Source: Tidjanibacter sp. (GTDB lineage: Bacteria > Bacteroidota > Bacteroidia > Bacteroidales > Rikenellaceae). From it: a DNA stretch of 64,000 nucleotides. The position numbers and the translations under genes are program-made. The notes beneath the pieces are model-generated. The model saw only the letters and a list, made by a program, of their open reading frames with translations. It ran no database searches and was not told where the DNA came from. Positions within the stretch are counted from its first letter, which is position 1. Each line of letters starts with the position of its first letter. Shown one piece after another: positions 1 through 8,997 of the stretch. The stretch covers positions 29,112-93,111 of the forward strand of contig JAFTUI010000006.1 in NCBI GenBank assembly GCA_017466345.1. Direction: 5' to 3'.

Positions 1-174
1 TTTGTGTCGGAGGGTGCAGCCGAGCGTGCGCTTGCCGAGAGCCGCAGGGAGTTTATCGAGGGCGAAATGGTCACTCTCTTTCGCCGTATGACCACTCTCG
101 GCATCAGTGCCGAGGAGCTCTCCACACTATACAACAACTATAAAACCGAACAAAACGATGAAAACAAGCAATAA
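1..174 (+). CDS. GntR-family (YtrA-like) regulator, C-terminal end only
   Basis: Only the last 57 codons lie in the window; the frame is open from base 1 and ends with TAA at 172-174. The visible part is charged and helical and contains EGEMVTLFRRMTTLGIS followed by AEEL. That resembles the C-terminal tail of the short one-domain GntR regulators (YtrA type) common in Bacteroidota, where a winged helix is followed by helices ending in an LGI..EL segment. The DNA-binding half is outside the window, so the family is an inference. The end overlaps the next gene by 17 bp, which suggests translational coupling with that small membrane protein. Confidence 0.55.
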   Translation, partial: FVSEGAAERALAESRREFIEGEMVTLFRRMTTLGISAEELSTLYNNYKTEQNDENKQ

Positions 175-553
175 AATACTCCTTGTGGCAGCCTTATGCT
201 TTATGGCATTTGCCACAGTGCAGATTATAAACGGTTACCGCCAAGTGCGCCAAGTGCGCCAAATGATACGCCCCATATTGGAGCAGATTGATAGTAGCGA
301 CATCCGAGTTATCCGTATGGTGCGCACCAACGACAACTATGTGGCAAGCAACAGTACCAAACACCAGAAGTCACGCCGCATCTATTTCAGCCACTGCAAA
401 CCCGATGCCTCCTCGCTCCGCATCGAGGGCGATACGCTGATTGTTACCCACGAGGGGCGTGTTCTTGTCCACATCCCCAGCGCCACACACGTTATTGAGT
501 GGGACGGCTCGGTAAGGGAACTCGAACCTCAAAACACTGCCACAGAGGATTAA
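158..553 (+). CDS. small membrane-anchored protein of unknown function
   Basis: A 131-residue protein starting at the ATG at 158 (MKTSNKILL). An in-frame ATG at 107 exists but would bury the hydrophobic segment behind an odd basic leader, so the later start is preferred. Residues about 6-25 form one hydrophobic segment (signal anchor or uncleaved signal). A basic helix with two VRQ repeats follows, then a beta-rich soluble part (SLRIEGDTLIVTHEGRVLVHI). The remainder would be periplasmic. The gene overlaps the upstream regulator by 17 bp and ends just before a strong terminator, so the two form the end of one operon. I do not recognise the family. Confidence 0.7.
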   Translation: MKTSNKILLVAALCFMAFATVQIINGYRQVRQVRQMIRPILEQIDSSDIRVIRMVRTNDNYVASNSTKHQKSRRIYFSHCKPDASSLRIEGDTLIVTHEGRVLVHIPSATHVIEWDGSVRELEPQNTATED

Positions 554-581
554 TTGGCAGCGAGTGTTGTTAATAAAAGTG

Positions 582-616
582 ACCTCGGGTAACGAAGTGG
601 TTACCCGAGGTTTTTT
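582..616 (+). terminator. intrinsic terminator of the GntR/membrane-protein operon
   Basis: A perfect 12-bp stem, ACCTCGGGTAAC (582-593) with GTTACCCGAGGT (600-611), has a 6-nt loop and runs directly into six T residues. It starts 28 bp after the stop codon at 553. Confidence 0.9.
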
Positions 617-625
617 GTTGCTGCT

Positions 626-706
626 GTGACAGGAGTGACAATAGTAACAAGGGTAACAAGGATAACAAGGATAACAAGGATAACAAGGATAACAAGGATA
701 ACAGGA
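626..706. repeat. 9-bp tandem array (GTAACAAGG/ATAACAAGG)
   Basis: Nine consecutive 9-bp units: GTGACAGGA, GTGACAATA, GTAACAAGG twice, ATAACAAGG four times, then ATAACAGGA. It belongs to the period-9 family described in the findings. It fills the first part of the 485-bp gap between the membrane-protein gene and glpR. No gene is supported here. Confidence 0.9.
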
Positions 707-804
707 ATAAATAGAGCCCATCGAGTGGGTTTTGTGGAGGAAATTTTGTGCCACCTCTCCCAACTCTCCCAACCTACGGGAGATTTATGTGAGGGGTTTT
801 CAAG

Positions 805-863
805 GCTTGCGCAGCGCGAGAAAGCGGAGTTTACAAAAGTAAATGAGCATTTCGAGCGCAAGC
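805..863 (+). repeat. REP-like hairpin, copy A
   Basis: Outer arms GCTTGCGC (805-812) and GCGCAAGC (856-863) enclose the family core: GCGGAG, TTTAC (830-834), four A, GTAAA (839-843), TGAG. The arms differ completely from the other copies while the core is kept. A partial flanking module (GTGGGTTTTGTGGAGG) lies just upstream at about 725-740. Confidence 0.7.
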
Positions 864-913
864 GTAACACAGAAAACACCCACAGAAATCAGCCGCCACA
901 AGGCACACTTGGG

Positions 914-1035
914 CGAGTGGGATTTGTGGAGGAAATTTTGTGCCAAACAAGAAGGCGAGTCCGCAGTTTGCTCTTCGCAAATGAGGAACTCGCCTATCGA
1001 AGTGCGGTGCAAAATTTACCCACAAGGCACACTCG
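914..1035 (+). repeat. REP-like palindromic element, copy B (full length)
   Basis: The central hairpin has arms GGCGAGT (954-960) and ACTCGCC (988-994) around CCGCAG-TTTGC-tcttc-GCAAA-TGAGGA. It is flanked by imperfect outer inverted repeats: GAAATTTTGTGCC on the left pairs with GGTGCAAAATTTACC on the right. Near-identical copies occur at about 30923-31045 and, inverted, at about 37420-37505. It lies immediately downstream of glpR. Confidence 0.8.
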
Positions 1036-1038
1036 CTA

Positions 1039-1803
1039 CTATTTGGCGATGATAAGTGTAATACCCATATCCTCCAATCGGCTGGCAACCTTTGTGGGAA
1101 TACCCTCATCGGTAATGATAATATCCACCTCGTCCATATCGCAAATTTTGCTAAAACCCCTGCGGTGGAACTTGGATGAGTCGGCAAGTACTATGACTTT
1201 CTGGGCAACCTTCATCATCTCGCGATTGAGGTCTGCCTCCCTGAGGTCGGTGGTCGTGATACCATAATCGAGGTCTATACCATCCACACCAATGAAGAGT
1301 TTGCTACAACAGAAGTTGGGCAGGATGCTCTCGGCATACTTACCCACCACAGAGTTACTACTATGGCGCAAAGTGCCACCCAGCTGTATAATATCTACCG
1401 CCTCTTGGGATGCCAAAATCTCCGACACGACTATTGAGGCAGATATGACGGTGAGTTTGTGTATGGGTTTGATGCTACGCGCCAGTGCGTGCATTGTCGT
1501 ACCTGAGGCTATGATGATGGAGTCATCGCGCGTGATCATTGCTGCGGCAGCCTGACCAATACGCATCTTCTCCTCTATGGCGAGTTTTTCTTTCTCATTC
1601 ACCGAGCGGTTGTTGATGTAAGGGTTGATGAGGATGGCCTTACCGTGACTGCGGTAGAGTTTGCTTTCGTGTTCGAGTTCGTTAAGGTCCTTACGAATCG
1701 TAACTGCCGACACATCGAGCAGTGCGGAGAGCTCTGCCACACCTATCGATTCCCTCTTTTTCAACTCTGCAATGATGATTTCGTGCCTCTCTTCTCTGGT
1801 CAT
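1039..1803 (-). CDS. glpR: DeoR/GlpR-family repressor of the glycerol-3-phosphate genes
   Basis: A 254-residue protein, the usual DeoR-family length. Residues 1-57 form the N-terminal winged helix (MTREERHEIIIAELKKRESI, then VAELSALLDVSAVTIRKDL, the recognition helix). The rest is a DeoR C-terminal sugar-phosphate sensor of the phosphosugar-isomerase fold (IASGTTMHALARSI; LFIGVDGIDLDYGITTTDLREADLNREM; VLADSSKF). Family members release DNA when they bind a phosphorylated sugar. It is transcribed away from glpA across a 167-bp gap that holds promoters for both directions. Glycerol 3-phosphate as the ligand is inferred from position. DeoR family: certain; GlpR assignment: likely. Confidence 0.88.
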   Translation of the reverse strand: MTREERHEIIIAELKKRESIGVAELSALLDVSAVTIRKDLNELEHESKLYRSHGKAILINPYINNRSVNEKEKLAIEEKMRIGQAAAAMITRDDSIIIASGTTMHALARSIKPIHKLTVISASIVVSEILASQEAVDIIQLGGTLRHSSNSVVGKYAESILPNFCCSKLFIGVDGIDLDYGITTTDLREADLNREMMKVAQKVIVLADSSKFHRRGFSKICDMDEVDIIITDEGIPTKVASRLEDMGITLIIAK

Positions 1804-1844
1804 AATGGCTCTCTTTTTGTGATATTAGGTGGTAGTTTCCAACG

Positions 1845-1852
1845 CAAATATA
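1845..1852 (-). promoter_or_regulatory. putative -7 box for glpR
   Basis: CAAATATA on the plus strand reads TATATTTG towards glpR, matching TAnnTTTG. It lies 42 bp before the start codon in the divergent glpR/glpA gap. Confidence 0.5.
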
Positions 1853-1893
1853 ATAACAATTATATGTGAATAGCAAAAAATAATCAAAAAAGT

Positions 1894-1924
1894 TTTGTTT
1901 GTAAAGAAAGATGTATTAATTTTG
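1894..1924 (+). promoter_or_regulatory. promoter of the glpABCT-glpQ-porin operon
   Basis: TTTG at 1894-1897, a 19-bp spacer, then TAATTTTG at 1917-1924: an exact Bacteroidota -33/-7 promoter, 46 bp before the glpA ATG. GlpR would be expected to act in this gap, but I see no clean long operator palindrome. Confidence 0.7.
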
Positions 1925-1970
1925 TTGTGCAATGAAACCACATAAGTTGCGAAACAAAACCTAAAACCGA

Positions 1971-3608
1971 ATGAACAACCTTGGCAATTATGATGTTATA
2001 ATCATAGGTGGTGGTGCCACAGGCGCAGGCACTGCACGCGATTGCGCACTTCGAGGCTTAAAGGTGCTACTCGTTGAGCGCAAGGACTTTGCGACAGGTG
2101 CTACGGGGCGCAATCACGGCTTGTTGCACAGCGGCGCACGCTATGCCGTAACCGACCAAGAGTCCGCCACAGAGTGCATCTCAGAGAACAAAATTCTGCG
2201 CTCTATTGCCCGCCATTGTGTGGAGGAGACCGATGGTCTTTTCATTACTCTACCCGAGGACGACCTCGATTATCAGAAAAAATTTATCGACTCCTGCTTG
2301 AAGGCAGGAATTTCTGCCGAAGCAATATCCCCCGAGGAGGCTCGCCGTATGGAGCCTTCGGTCAATCCATCGCTCATCGGAGCCGTAAAGGTGCCCGATG
2401 GAGCCATTGACCCATTCCGCCTTGTGTCTGCAAACATTCTCGATGCCCGTCTGCACGGCGCAAAGGTTTTGACCTACCACGAAGTGGTGGATTTCGTAAG
2501 GAGTGGCAATAGGATAGAGGGTGTGGTGCTACGCAACGCCTCTACGGGCAAACAGAGTGTGGCATACGCTCCCGTAACTGTTAATGCAGCAGGTATCTGG
2601 GGACACCTCATTGCTCGCAAGGCAGGAGTAGAGGTGGGTATGCTCCCCGCCAAAGGCTCTTTGTTGGTCTTTGGTCACAGAGTGAATAATGTGGTCATCA
2701 ACCGTTGCCGCAAGCCTGCCAATGCGGATATTTTGGTACCAGGCGACACCATTTGTCTTATAGGTACCACATCGGACAAAATTCCATTTGAAGATATAGA
2801 CAAAAACGAGGTAACAGCCGAGGATGTGGATTTGTTGCTCCGCGAGGGTGCTATGTTGGCGCCTGCGCTTGCACACACCCGCATCCTGAGAGCTTATGCA
2901 GGCGTGCGTCCTCTGGTTGCTGACGATAGCGACCCCACGGGCAGGAGCGTCTCGCGCGGTATTGTATGCCTTGACCACGCTGTTAGGGACGGCTTGGAGG
3001 GTTTTGTGACCATCACGGGTGGCAAACTTATGACCTACCGACTGATGGCAGAGTGGGCTACGGATATGGTATGCCGCAAGTTGGGCAGAACAGCCCTCTG
3101 CACCACTGCCACCACTCCCCTGCCCGGCTCAAAGCTCGAAAAGAGGGAGAGTGCCGGCGAGCGCAAGCACTTCATCTCAATGCGTATGGGCGAGAAGGGT
3201 GCTGTGGGCAGACACGGCGAGAGAAGCCAGCAGATAGAATTCAACAATGCAAGCGATGCTGCACTTGTTTGCGAGTGTGAGCAGGTGTCGGTTGCCGAGA
3301 TTAAATACGCCATCGAGAGCCTCGATGCCACTAACTTGGTAGACCTCAGACGCCGCACCCGTATGGGTATGGGTACCTGCCAAGGGCACATTTGCGCTGT
3401 GCGCACAGCAGGCATATTGGCAAAGAGCGACAAGGTAAATCACCAGGAGGCACTCTCGGATGTCGCTTCGTATGTGAACGAGAGGTGGAGAGGCATACGT
3501 CCCATCGCTTGGGGCGACTCGCTCGTGGAGGCACAGTTTACACGCTGGCTCTACGAGGGAGTATGTGGACTCTCGGAGGTTGCAACTAACAAAGAGGAGA
3601 AGATATGA
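1971..3608 (+). CDS. glpA: anaerobic glycerol-3-phosphate dehydrogenase, FAD subunit A
   Basis: A 545-residue protein (E. coli GlpA has 542). It oxidises glycerol 3-phosphate to dihydroxyacetone phosphate and passes electrons through GlpB and GlpC to the quinone pool at the inner membrane. The N-terminus has a Rossmann FAD site (DVIIIGGGATGAGTARDCALRG) followed by the GlpA/GlpD signature GRNHGLLHSGARY. Near the C-terminus is a BFD-like 2Fe-2S domain with CECEQVS and GTCQGHIC cysteines. It is the first gene of the operon and shares an ATGA overlap with glpB. All expected motifs are present. Confidence 0.97.
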   Translation: MNNLGNYDVIIIGGGATGAGTARDCALRGLKVLLVERKDFATGATGRNHGLLHSGARYAVTDQESATECISENKILRSIARHCVEETDGLFITLPEDDLDYQKKFIDSCLKAGISAEAISPEEARRMEPSVNPSLIGAVKVPDGAIDPFRLVSANILDARLHGAKVLTYHEVVDFVRSGNRIEGVVLRNASTGKQSVAYAPVTVNAAGIWGHLIARKAGVEVGMLPAKGSLLVFGHRVNNVVINRCRKPANADILVPGDTICLIGTTSDKIPFEDIDKNEVTAEDVDLLLREGAMLAPALAHTRILRAYAGVRPLVADDSDPTGRSVSRGIVCLDHAVRDGLEGFVTITGGKLMTYRLMAEWATDMVCRKLGRTALCTTATTPLPGSKLEKRESAGERKHFISMRMGEKGAVGRHGERSQQIEFNNASDAALVCECEQVSVAEIKYAIESLDATNLVDLRRRTRMGMGTCQGHICAVRTAGILAKSDKVNHQEALSDVASYVNERWRGIRPIAWGDSLVEAQFTRWLYEGVCGLSEVATNKEEKI

Positions 3609-4834
3609 GGTTTGATAGTATAATAATAGGTGGCGGATTGTCGGGATTGATTTCCGGCATAGCCCTTGCTCGTGGCGGCTCAAAGGTGGCCCTCATCTCT
3701 GCGGGTGGTAGTGCCCTTCATTTCTTCTCTGGTTCTTTGGAGTTGTGGCACGAGGGAGCAATGGCTATGGTGCCTTTTTGCGAGAAACACCCATCACACC
3801 CCTACGCCAAGATAGACACCGCTCGCGTGGAGCGTTACACAACCATTGTGAAGGATATTTTTGCCCGCGTAGGCATCACATTGCAGGGCTCCTCGGAGCA
3901 AAACCACCTGCGCCTTACGCCACTCGGCGCACTCAAACCCGCTTGGCTCACAATGGAGGGCTATGCGACCTTCTCGCTCGGTGGCGAGTGCGACTACCAT
4001 AGCGTGGCTGTGGTGGGCATTGAGGGATACTTGGACTTCTACCCCGAATTTATTGCCGAATCGCTCAGTAATAGAGGCTTGGAGTGTGGCGTTTATAATG
4101 TAAGGCTCACGACTCTTGGTGGGCTCAGAGAGAGCTCTACGGAGATGCGTGCAGTGCAACTCTCGCGTGCGCTGAGTGGCAAGACCATCGAAGAACTCGC
4201 TCGTCAGATTGCCGAGAAGATCGAAGACGAGGAGGTTGTTTTGCTTCCCGCCATCTTCGGTTTGGGCGACAAGGATGCCACAAAGAGGATTGAGGCTGTG
4301 GTAGGCAGACGTGTGCTGGTTGCACCAACGGTGTCGGCTTCGGTTGCGGGCGTGAGAGTGCAAAAGGCTCTTATGGATGAGTTCCAAAGGCTCGGAGGTA
4401 CGGTGCTGAACAACGATAGCGCCACGGGGTGCCGAATTGAGGAGGGTAAGGTTGTGGCTATCCGCACCGCCAACCTCGAAGACGAAGAACTTGTGGCAGA
4501 GAACTATATTCTCGCTACGGGAAGTTTCTTTGGCAGGGGTTTGGTTGCTACTGCCGAGGGTGTCTATGAGCCCGTTGTAGGTGTGGATGTTGTAGCCCCC
4601 GCCTCGCGCGAGGAGTGGTATTCGAAAGACCTTCTGGACGCACAACCTTTCGAGCGTTTTGGTGTGGCCACCGATAATAAGTTCCATCCACTGCTGGATG
4701 GCAAACCCATCGAAAACCTCTATGCCATAGGTGCTCTGCTTGCAGGTGCCGATGCAGTTAAGGAGGGTTGTGGTGGCGGCATTGCCGTAATGAGTGCCCT
4801 GAGGGTTGTTGAAGAGATTGAAAAAAGAGGCTAA
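3605..4834 (+). CDS. glpB: anaerobic glycerol-3-phosphate dehydrogenase, subunit B
   Basis: A 409-residue flavoprotein subunit (E. coli GlpB has 419). The N-terminal dinucleotide-binding motif is FDSIIIGGGLSGLISGIALARGG, and the C-terminal FAD-closing segment is NLYAIGALLAGADAVKEGCGGGIAVMSA. In the known complex GlpB works with GlpA and the iron-sulfur anchor GlpC. It starts inside the glpA stop (4-bp overlap) and ends 4 bp before the preferred glpC start, so the three subunits are likely translated in a coupled way. Confidence 0.95.
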   Translation: MRFDSIIIGGGLSGLISGIALARGGSKVALISAGGSALHFFSGSLELWHEGAMAMVPFCEKHPSHPYAKIDTARVERYTTIVKDIFARVGITLQGSSEQNHLRLTPLGALKPAWLTMEGYATFSLGGECDYHSVAVVGIEGYLDFYPEFIAESLSNRGLECGVYNVRLTTLGGLRESSTEMRAVQLSRALSGKTIEELARQIAEKIEDEEVVLLPAIFGLGDKDATKRIEAVVGRRVLVAPTVSASVAGVRVQKALMDEFQRLGGTVLNNDSATGCRIEEGKVVAIRTANLEDEELVAENYILATGSFFGRGLVATAEGVYEPVVGVDVVAPASREEWYSKDLLDAQPFERFGVATDNKFHPLLDGKPIENLYAIGALLAGADAVKEGCGGGIAVMSALRVVEEIEKRG

Positions 4835-4838
4835 GAGT

Positions 4839-6101
4839 ATGAAGATAGAGCACAAAAATATCAGCGAGAACAACTTTGAGCAGTGCACCAAGTGTACCAT
4901 CTGTACGGTCTACTGCCCAATGTTGGAGGCTAACCCCCTCTATCCCGGTCCCAAGCAGGCGGGTCCCGATGGGGAGCGTTACCGCCTGAAAAATGCCGCT
5001 TACTACGATATGGGGCTCAAATACTGCCTCAACTGCAAACGCTGCGAGGTGGCTTGCCCCTCGGGTGTGAGAATTGGAGATATAATCACTCTTGCACGCG
5101 CCAAGAGTGGCAAGAGCAGTCACAAACTGCGCGATGCCATACTCGCCAATACCGACTTTGTGGGAGGTGTGGCGACAACAATGGCTCCTGTGGTAAATGC
5201 CACACTGGGGCTCAAACCCGTCAAAAGGGTTATGGATGCGGTGCTTGCCGTAGACCACCATCGCACAATGCCCAAGTATTCGAGCGAAAAGTTTACCACT
5301 TGGTTCCGCAAAAACGCTGCCGAGAGCCAAAAGCAATACGCAAAGCAAGTAACCTACTTCCACGGCTGCTACGCCAACTACAACTATCCACAACTTGGCA
5401 AGGACCTTGTGAAGATTCTCAACGCTGTGGGCTATGGCGTAAATCTTATGGAGGGCGAGAGGTGTTGTGGCGTGGCTAAAATTTCGAGCGGACTGATGGA
5501 GCAGGCGAGCAGGGACGCTAAGCGCAACCTCTCGGAGATACGCAAGGCTGTGGCAAAAGGCGAGGAAGTGGTAGCCACCTCTTCGAGTTGCACATTTACC
5601 CTACGCGATGAATATGAGCACATTTTGGGCTTGGATAATCACGATGTAAGAAGTTCCATATCGCTCGCCACACGCTTCCTCTACCGCCTTGTGGAACGTG
5701 GCGAAGTGAGGCTCGCATTCCGCAAGGATTTCCGTATGAGGGCTGCATACCACTCGGCGTGCCATATGGAGCGAGGTGGCTGGACCATCTACTCCACCTC
5801 GCTGCTGAGGATGATAGAGGGGCTCGACCTTGTGATGCTCCCATCGCAGTGTTGCGGTATTGCGGGCACCTTCGGCTTCAAGAAAGAGAACTACCGCTAT
5901 TCGCAGGCTATCGGCAAGAGCCTCTTTGAGAAGATTGAGGAGTTGGGCGTGGAGATTGTTTCCACCGACTGCGAGACCTGCAAATGGCAAATAGAGATGT
6001 CCACATCGGCAAAAGTCCTCAACCCTATTTCGATTATTGCAGAGGCTTTGGACGTGGAAGAGACACGAAAACTAAATAACATACAACTAATTAACCAATA
6101 A
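4839..6101 (+). CDS. glpC: anaerobic glycerol-3-phosphate dehydrogenase, iron-sulfur subunit C
   Basis: A 420-residue protein. The start chosen is the ATG at 4839 (MKIEHKNISENNFEQ), which has an AAGAGG-like stretch ahead of it and clears glpB. An in-frame ATG at 4806 would overlap glpB by 29 bp. Two 4Fe-4S clusters are marked by CTKCTICTVYCP near residue 17 and CLNCKRCEVACP near residue 65. Two cysteine-rich CCG domains follow (FHGCYANYNYPQLG...GERCCG; YHSACHMERGG...PSQCCGIAGTFGF). This module links GlpAB to membrane quinones. It is somewhat longer than E. coli GlpC (396). Confidence 0.95.
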   Translation: MKIEHKNISENNFEQCTKCTICTVYCPMLEANPLYPGPKQAGPDGERYRLKNAAYYDMGLKYCLNCKRCEVACPSGVRIGDIITLARAKSGKSSHKLRDAILANTDFVGGVATTMAPVVNATLGLKPVKRVMDAVLAVDHHRTMPKYSSEKFTTWFRKNAAESQKQYAKQVTYFHGCYANYNYPQLGKDLVKILNAVGYGVNLMEGERCCGVAKISSGLMEQASRDAKRNLSEIRKAVAKGEEVVATSSSCTFTLRDEYEHILGLDNHDVRSSISLATRFLYRLVERGEVRLAFRKDFRMRAAYHSACHMERGGWTIYSTSLLRMIEGLDLVMLPSQCCGIAGTFGFKKENYRYSQAIGKSLFEKIEELGVEIVSTDCETCKWQIEMSTSAKVLNPISIIAEALDVEETRKLNNIQLINQ

Positions 6102-6135
6102 CAAACTTATTAACTAATCACAAAACTTTACAATT

Positions 6136-7521
6136 ATGGGATTTTTGACACCTCCCCCCTTTAAGCCCGAACGCACGGGCGCAGAGGCAGACAAAGACTA
6201 CAAACGTCTGCGCTGGCAGGTATTCATCGGAATCTTCATCGGCTATGCAGGTTTCTACATTGTCCGCAAGAACTTCTCGATGGCAATTCCATTCCTCGGT
6301 GAGTTTGGCTTCGAGAAAGGCGAGCTGAGTATCGTACTTTCGATGAACGCCATCGCTTACGCACTGTCGAAATTCTTGATGGGTAGCGTATCCGACCGCA
6401 GTAATGCTCGCCGCTTCTTGCCCCTGGGTCTTATCTTGGCATCTATTGCTATGATGTTTATGATTGTACCCGTTGTGGCATTTGGTCCCGAGCAGAAGGG
6501 TTTGGCAATTGCAGTTATGGCAATTTTGAACTTCCTTGTAGGTTGGTTCAACGGTATGGGTTGGCCTCCTTGCGGAAGGGTTATGACCCACTGGTTCTCG
6601 CAGAACGAGCGTGGTACGATGATGTCGATTTGGAACTGTGCCCACAATGTGGGTGGCGCACTCGTAGGTCCTATGGCTGTCTATGGCGCAATGTGGTTTG
6701 GCTCGTGGTTCTATGGCGAGCAGACCGAACTTTACTTCCTCATCGGTACTTACGTTTTCCCCGCTGTTGTGGCAATCTTCGTTGCTATTTTGGCATACAT
6801 CCTCATCCGCGACACCCCACAATCGTGCGGTCTGCCTTCGGTTGAGAAGTGGCGCAACGACTATCCCAAGAATTACAGCGAGAAACACGAAGAGGTGCTC
6901 TCGACCAAAGAGATTTTCTTCAAACACGTTCTCAACAACAAACTCCTCTGGTACATCGCCATTGCTAACGCATTCGTGTATATGGTACGCTACGGCTGCC
7001 TCGACTGGGCTCCTACCTATCTGAAAGAGAGCGCAGGCTACGACATCAAACAGGCTGGCTGGGCATACTTCCTCTACGAGTTTGCGGCAATTCCCGGTAC
7101 TCTGGTGTGCGGTTGGCTGAGCGACAAGGTCTTCAAGGGTCGCAGGGCTATGCCTACCATCATCTTTATGGCTATCGTGGCTGTGTTCATCTACCTCTAT
7201 TGGCAGTTCTCGGCTAACGTGACCATCGTTACCATTTCGCTCATCGCCATTGGTTTCTTCATCTACGGTCCCGTTATGCTCATTGGTGTACAGGCTCTCG
7301 ACCTTGCTCCTAAGAACGCCGCAGGTACCGCCGCAGGTCTTACCGGCTTCTTCGGCTACTTCTTCGGTACTGCAATTTTGGCAAACATCGTTATTGGTTA
7401 CGTTGCCGAGAAGGCAGGTTGGGATTGGACCTTCGTATTGCTGATTGCAGCGTGTCTGTTGTCGGTAGTTCTGATGGCTATGACCAACAAAGAGGAGAAG
7501 AGGCTCCTTGCAAAGAAATAA
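6136..7521 (+). CDS. glpT: glycerol-3-phosphate transporter, MFS organophosphate antiporter family
   Basis: A 461-residue inner-membrane protein with 12 predicted hydrophobic segments. After a polar N-terminus it carries the family segment YAGFYIVRKNFSMAIPFL, in which the YxxRKN arginine is a substrate-phosphate ligand in GlpT. Later come FNGMGWPPCGRVMTHWFS and CGWLSDKVFKGRR, characteristic of the GlpT/UhpT group. GlpT exchanges periplasmic glycerol 3-phosphate for cytoplasmic phosphate. Its place directly after glpC and before glpQ supports glycerol 3-phosphate rather than a hexose phosphate as the substrate. Confidence 0.95.
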   Translation: MGFLTPPPFKPERTGAEADKDYKRLRWQVFIGIFIGYAGFYIVRKNFSMAIPFLGEFGFEKGELSIVLSMNAIAYALSKFLMGSVSDRSNARRFLPLGLILASIAMMFMIVPVVAFGPEQKGLAIAVMAILNFLVGWFNGMGWPPCGRVMTHWFSQNERGTMMSIWNCAHNVGGALVGPMAVYGAMWFGSWFYGEQTELYFLIGTYVFPAVVAIFVAILAYILIRDTPQSCGLPSVEKWRNDYPKNYSEKHEEVLSTKEIFFKHVLNNKLLWYIAIANAFVYMVRYGCLDWAPTYLKESAGYDIKQAGWAYFLYEFAAIPGTLVCGWLSDKVFKGRRAMPTIIFMAIVAVFIYLYWQFSANVTIVTISLIAIGFFIYGPVMLIGVQALDLAPKNAAGTAAGLTGFFGYFFGTAILANIVIGYVAEKAGWDWTFVLLIAACLLSVVLMAMTNKEEKRLLAKK

Positions 7522-7588
7522 CAAAACACAATTTCTATAAAACTAAAATTTTTAACCACTATTTATTAACCAAATTTCAAGTAAGTGT

Positions 7589-8953
7589 ATGAAAACTACT
7601 AAGAAAAACTTGTTGAAAGTTGCTACTATGGCGTTGGTTTTTGGTGCAACCCTGACATCTTGCACAAAAGACGTTATCAACGATCCATTTAGCACTAACG
7701 ACATCCCCGAGTTGGGTACTTTGGACGAGGCACGCTTGGAGGTAATTGCTTACACTCCCAAGAATGCTATCATCGCTCACCGTGGTACTGAGTTCTGGGC
7801 TCCCGAAGAGAGCGAGGCTGCAATGCGTTGGGCTCGTAACCAGGGCGCAGACTATTTGGAGATTGACGTTCAGATGACCAAAGATGGTGTTGTACTCGCA
7901 CTCCACGATGAGTCGTTGTCGCGCACTACCGACATCGAGAACGTTTATCCTACCCGCGAGGTGGATTACACAAGTTCGTTTACCTATGATGAACTCCTCA
8001 AACTCGACATCGGTTCGTGGTTCAACGCTGCTGTTCCTGAGCGTGCTCGCGAGTCGTTCGTTGGTTTGGATATGCTCTGCGTTGAGGACGTTTTGGCTAT
8101 TGCTGAGGGTAAACGTATCAAACGTGACGAGAACGGCAAACGTGTTGTTGAGCGTGACGCTGAGGGCAACTACCTCCGCACCGTTTACGAGCCCGACCCC
8201 GCAGATAACGGCAACCGCCCCGGTGTGTATATCGAGACCAAATCGCCCATTATGTTCCCCGGTGTAGAGAGACAACTCCGCAAAGTTCTCGAAGAGAACG
8301 GTTGGTATGCAGCGGACATCAAAGACCTCAAAGAGATTGAGACTTTCCCCGGCAAGGTTGGCTTCGCTAACACTCCCGCTCGTGTCATTCTCCAAACATT
8401 CGATTCCGCAGGTTTGGCAAGTATGAAGGCTGCCTTTGCTCCCCGCGTAATGCCTACCCTCTATCTTATGATGGATATGGTAAACAGCACTCCCGCAAGT
8501 TACGCTATGATGATTAATACCGGTATTAAGAATGGTGCTACCCATATGGGTCCCAACATCGACTATGTTGATGGTTATCCTACCAGCCTTAATGTATGGC
8601 AGACCGAGATGATTCGCTCGACCGGTATGGACATCCACGCTTGGTCGTTCAACACCAACGCTCAGTATCTTGCTTACACAGGTCCCTACCGCGACATCGC
8701 CCGCGAGGGTGGCGCAGAGTACAACGCTTGCGATATGACCTTCACCAACCGTACCGACCTTACCATCAAATACTACAAAGAGACTTTGGCTCCCTATGCT
8801 GATGCTGGTAGGAACTACTTCCGTTCCAACGAGTCTTGCCGCGAATGGGGTAAGAAGAATGGCAACGAGGTTCTCGCAAATCTTCCCGATGATATTCACG
8901 CATCGAAAGAGATTCTCGATCCCCGTAAGGTTCTCGATGATCTTGGTTACTAA
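7589..8953 (+). CDS. glpQ: glycerophosphodiester phosphodiesterase, lipoprotein
   Basis: A 454-residue secreted lipoprotein with signal MKTTKKNLLKVATMALVFG and lipobox LTSC, so mature Cys is about residue 29. The GDPD catalytic set is visible: IAHRGTEFWAPEES (catalytic His-Arg), YLEIDVQMTKDGVVLALHD (metal-binding Glu/Asp and second His), and a late YIETKSP strand. The enzyme releases glycerol 3-phosphate from deacylated phospholipids such as glycerophosphocholine or -ethanolamine. It sits between glpT and a porin, so its product can be imported directly. It is longer than E. coli GlpQ (358), with inserts in the barrel. Confidence 0.93.
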   Translation: MKTTKKNLLKVATMALVFGATLTSCTKDVINDPFSTNDIPELGTLDEARLEVIAYTPKNAIIAHRGTEFWAPEESEAAMRWARNQGADYLEIDVQMTKDGVVLALHDESLSRTTDIENVYPTREVDYTSSFTYDELLKLDIGSWFNAAVPERARESFVGLDMLCVEDVLAIAEGKRIKRDENGKRVVERDAEGNYLRTVYEPDPADNGNRPGVYIETKSPIMFPGVERQLRKVLEENGWYAADIKDLKEIETFPGKVGFANTPARVILQTFDSAGLASMKAAFAPRVMPTLYLMMDMVNSTPASYAMMINTGIKNGATHMGPNIDYVDGYPTSLNVWQTEMIRSTGMDIHAWSFNTNAQYLAYTGPYRDIAREGGAEYNACDMTFTNRTDLTIKYYKETLAPYADAGRNYFRSNESCREWGKKNGNEVLANLPDDIHASKEILDPRKVLDDLGY

Positions 8954-8997
8954 TAAATGTCAAATGAGTATTAACTAATAAAACAGAGATTACGACT

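Noticed and set aside
626-1267. 213-codon frame running from the 9-bp array into glpR
   Set aside because: It consists of translated repeats and antisense glpR; it overlaps a firm gene.
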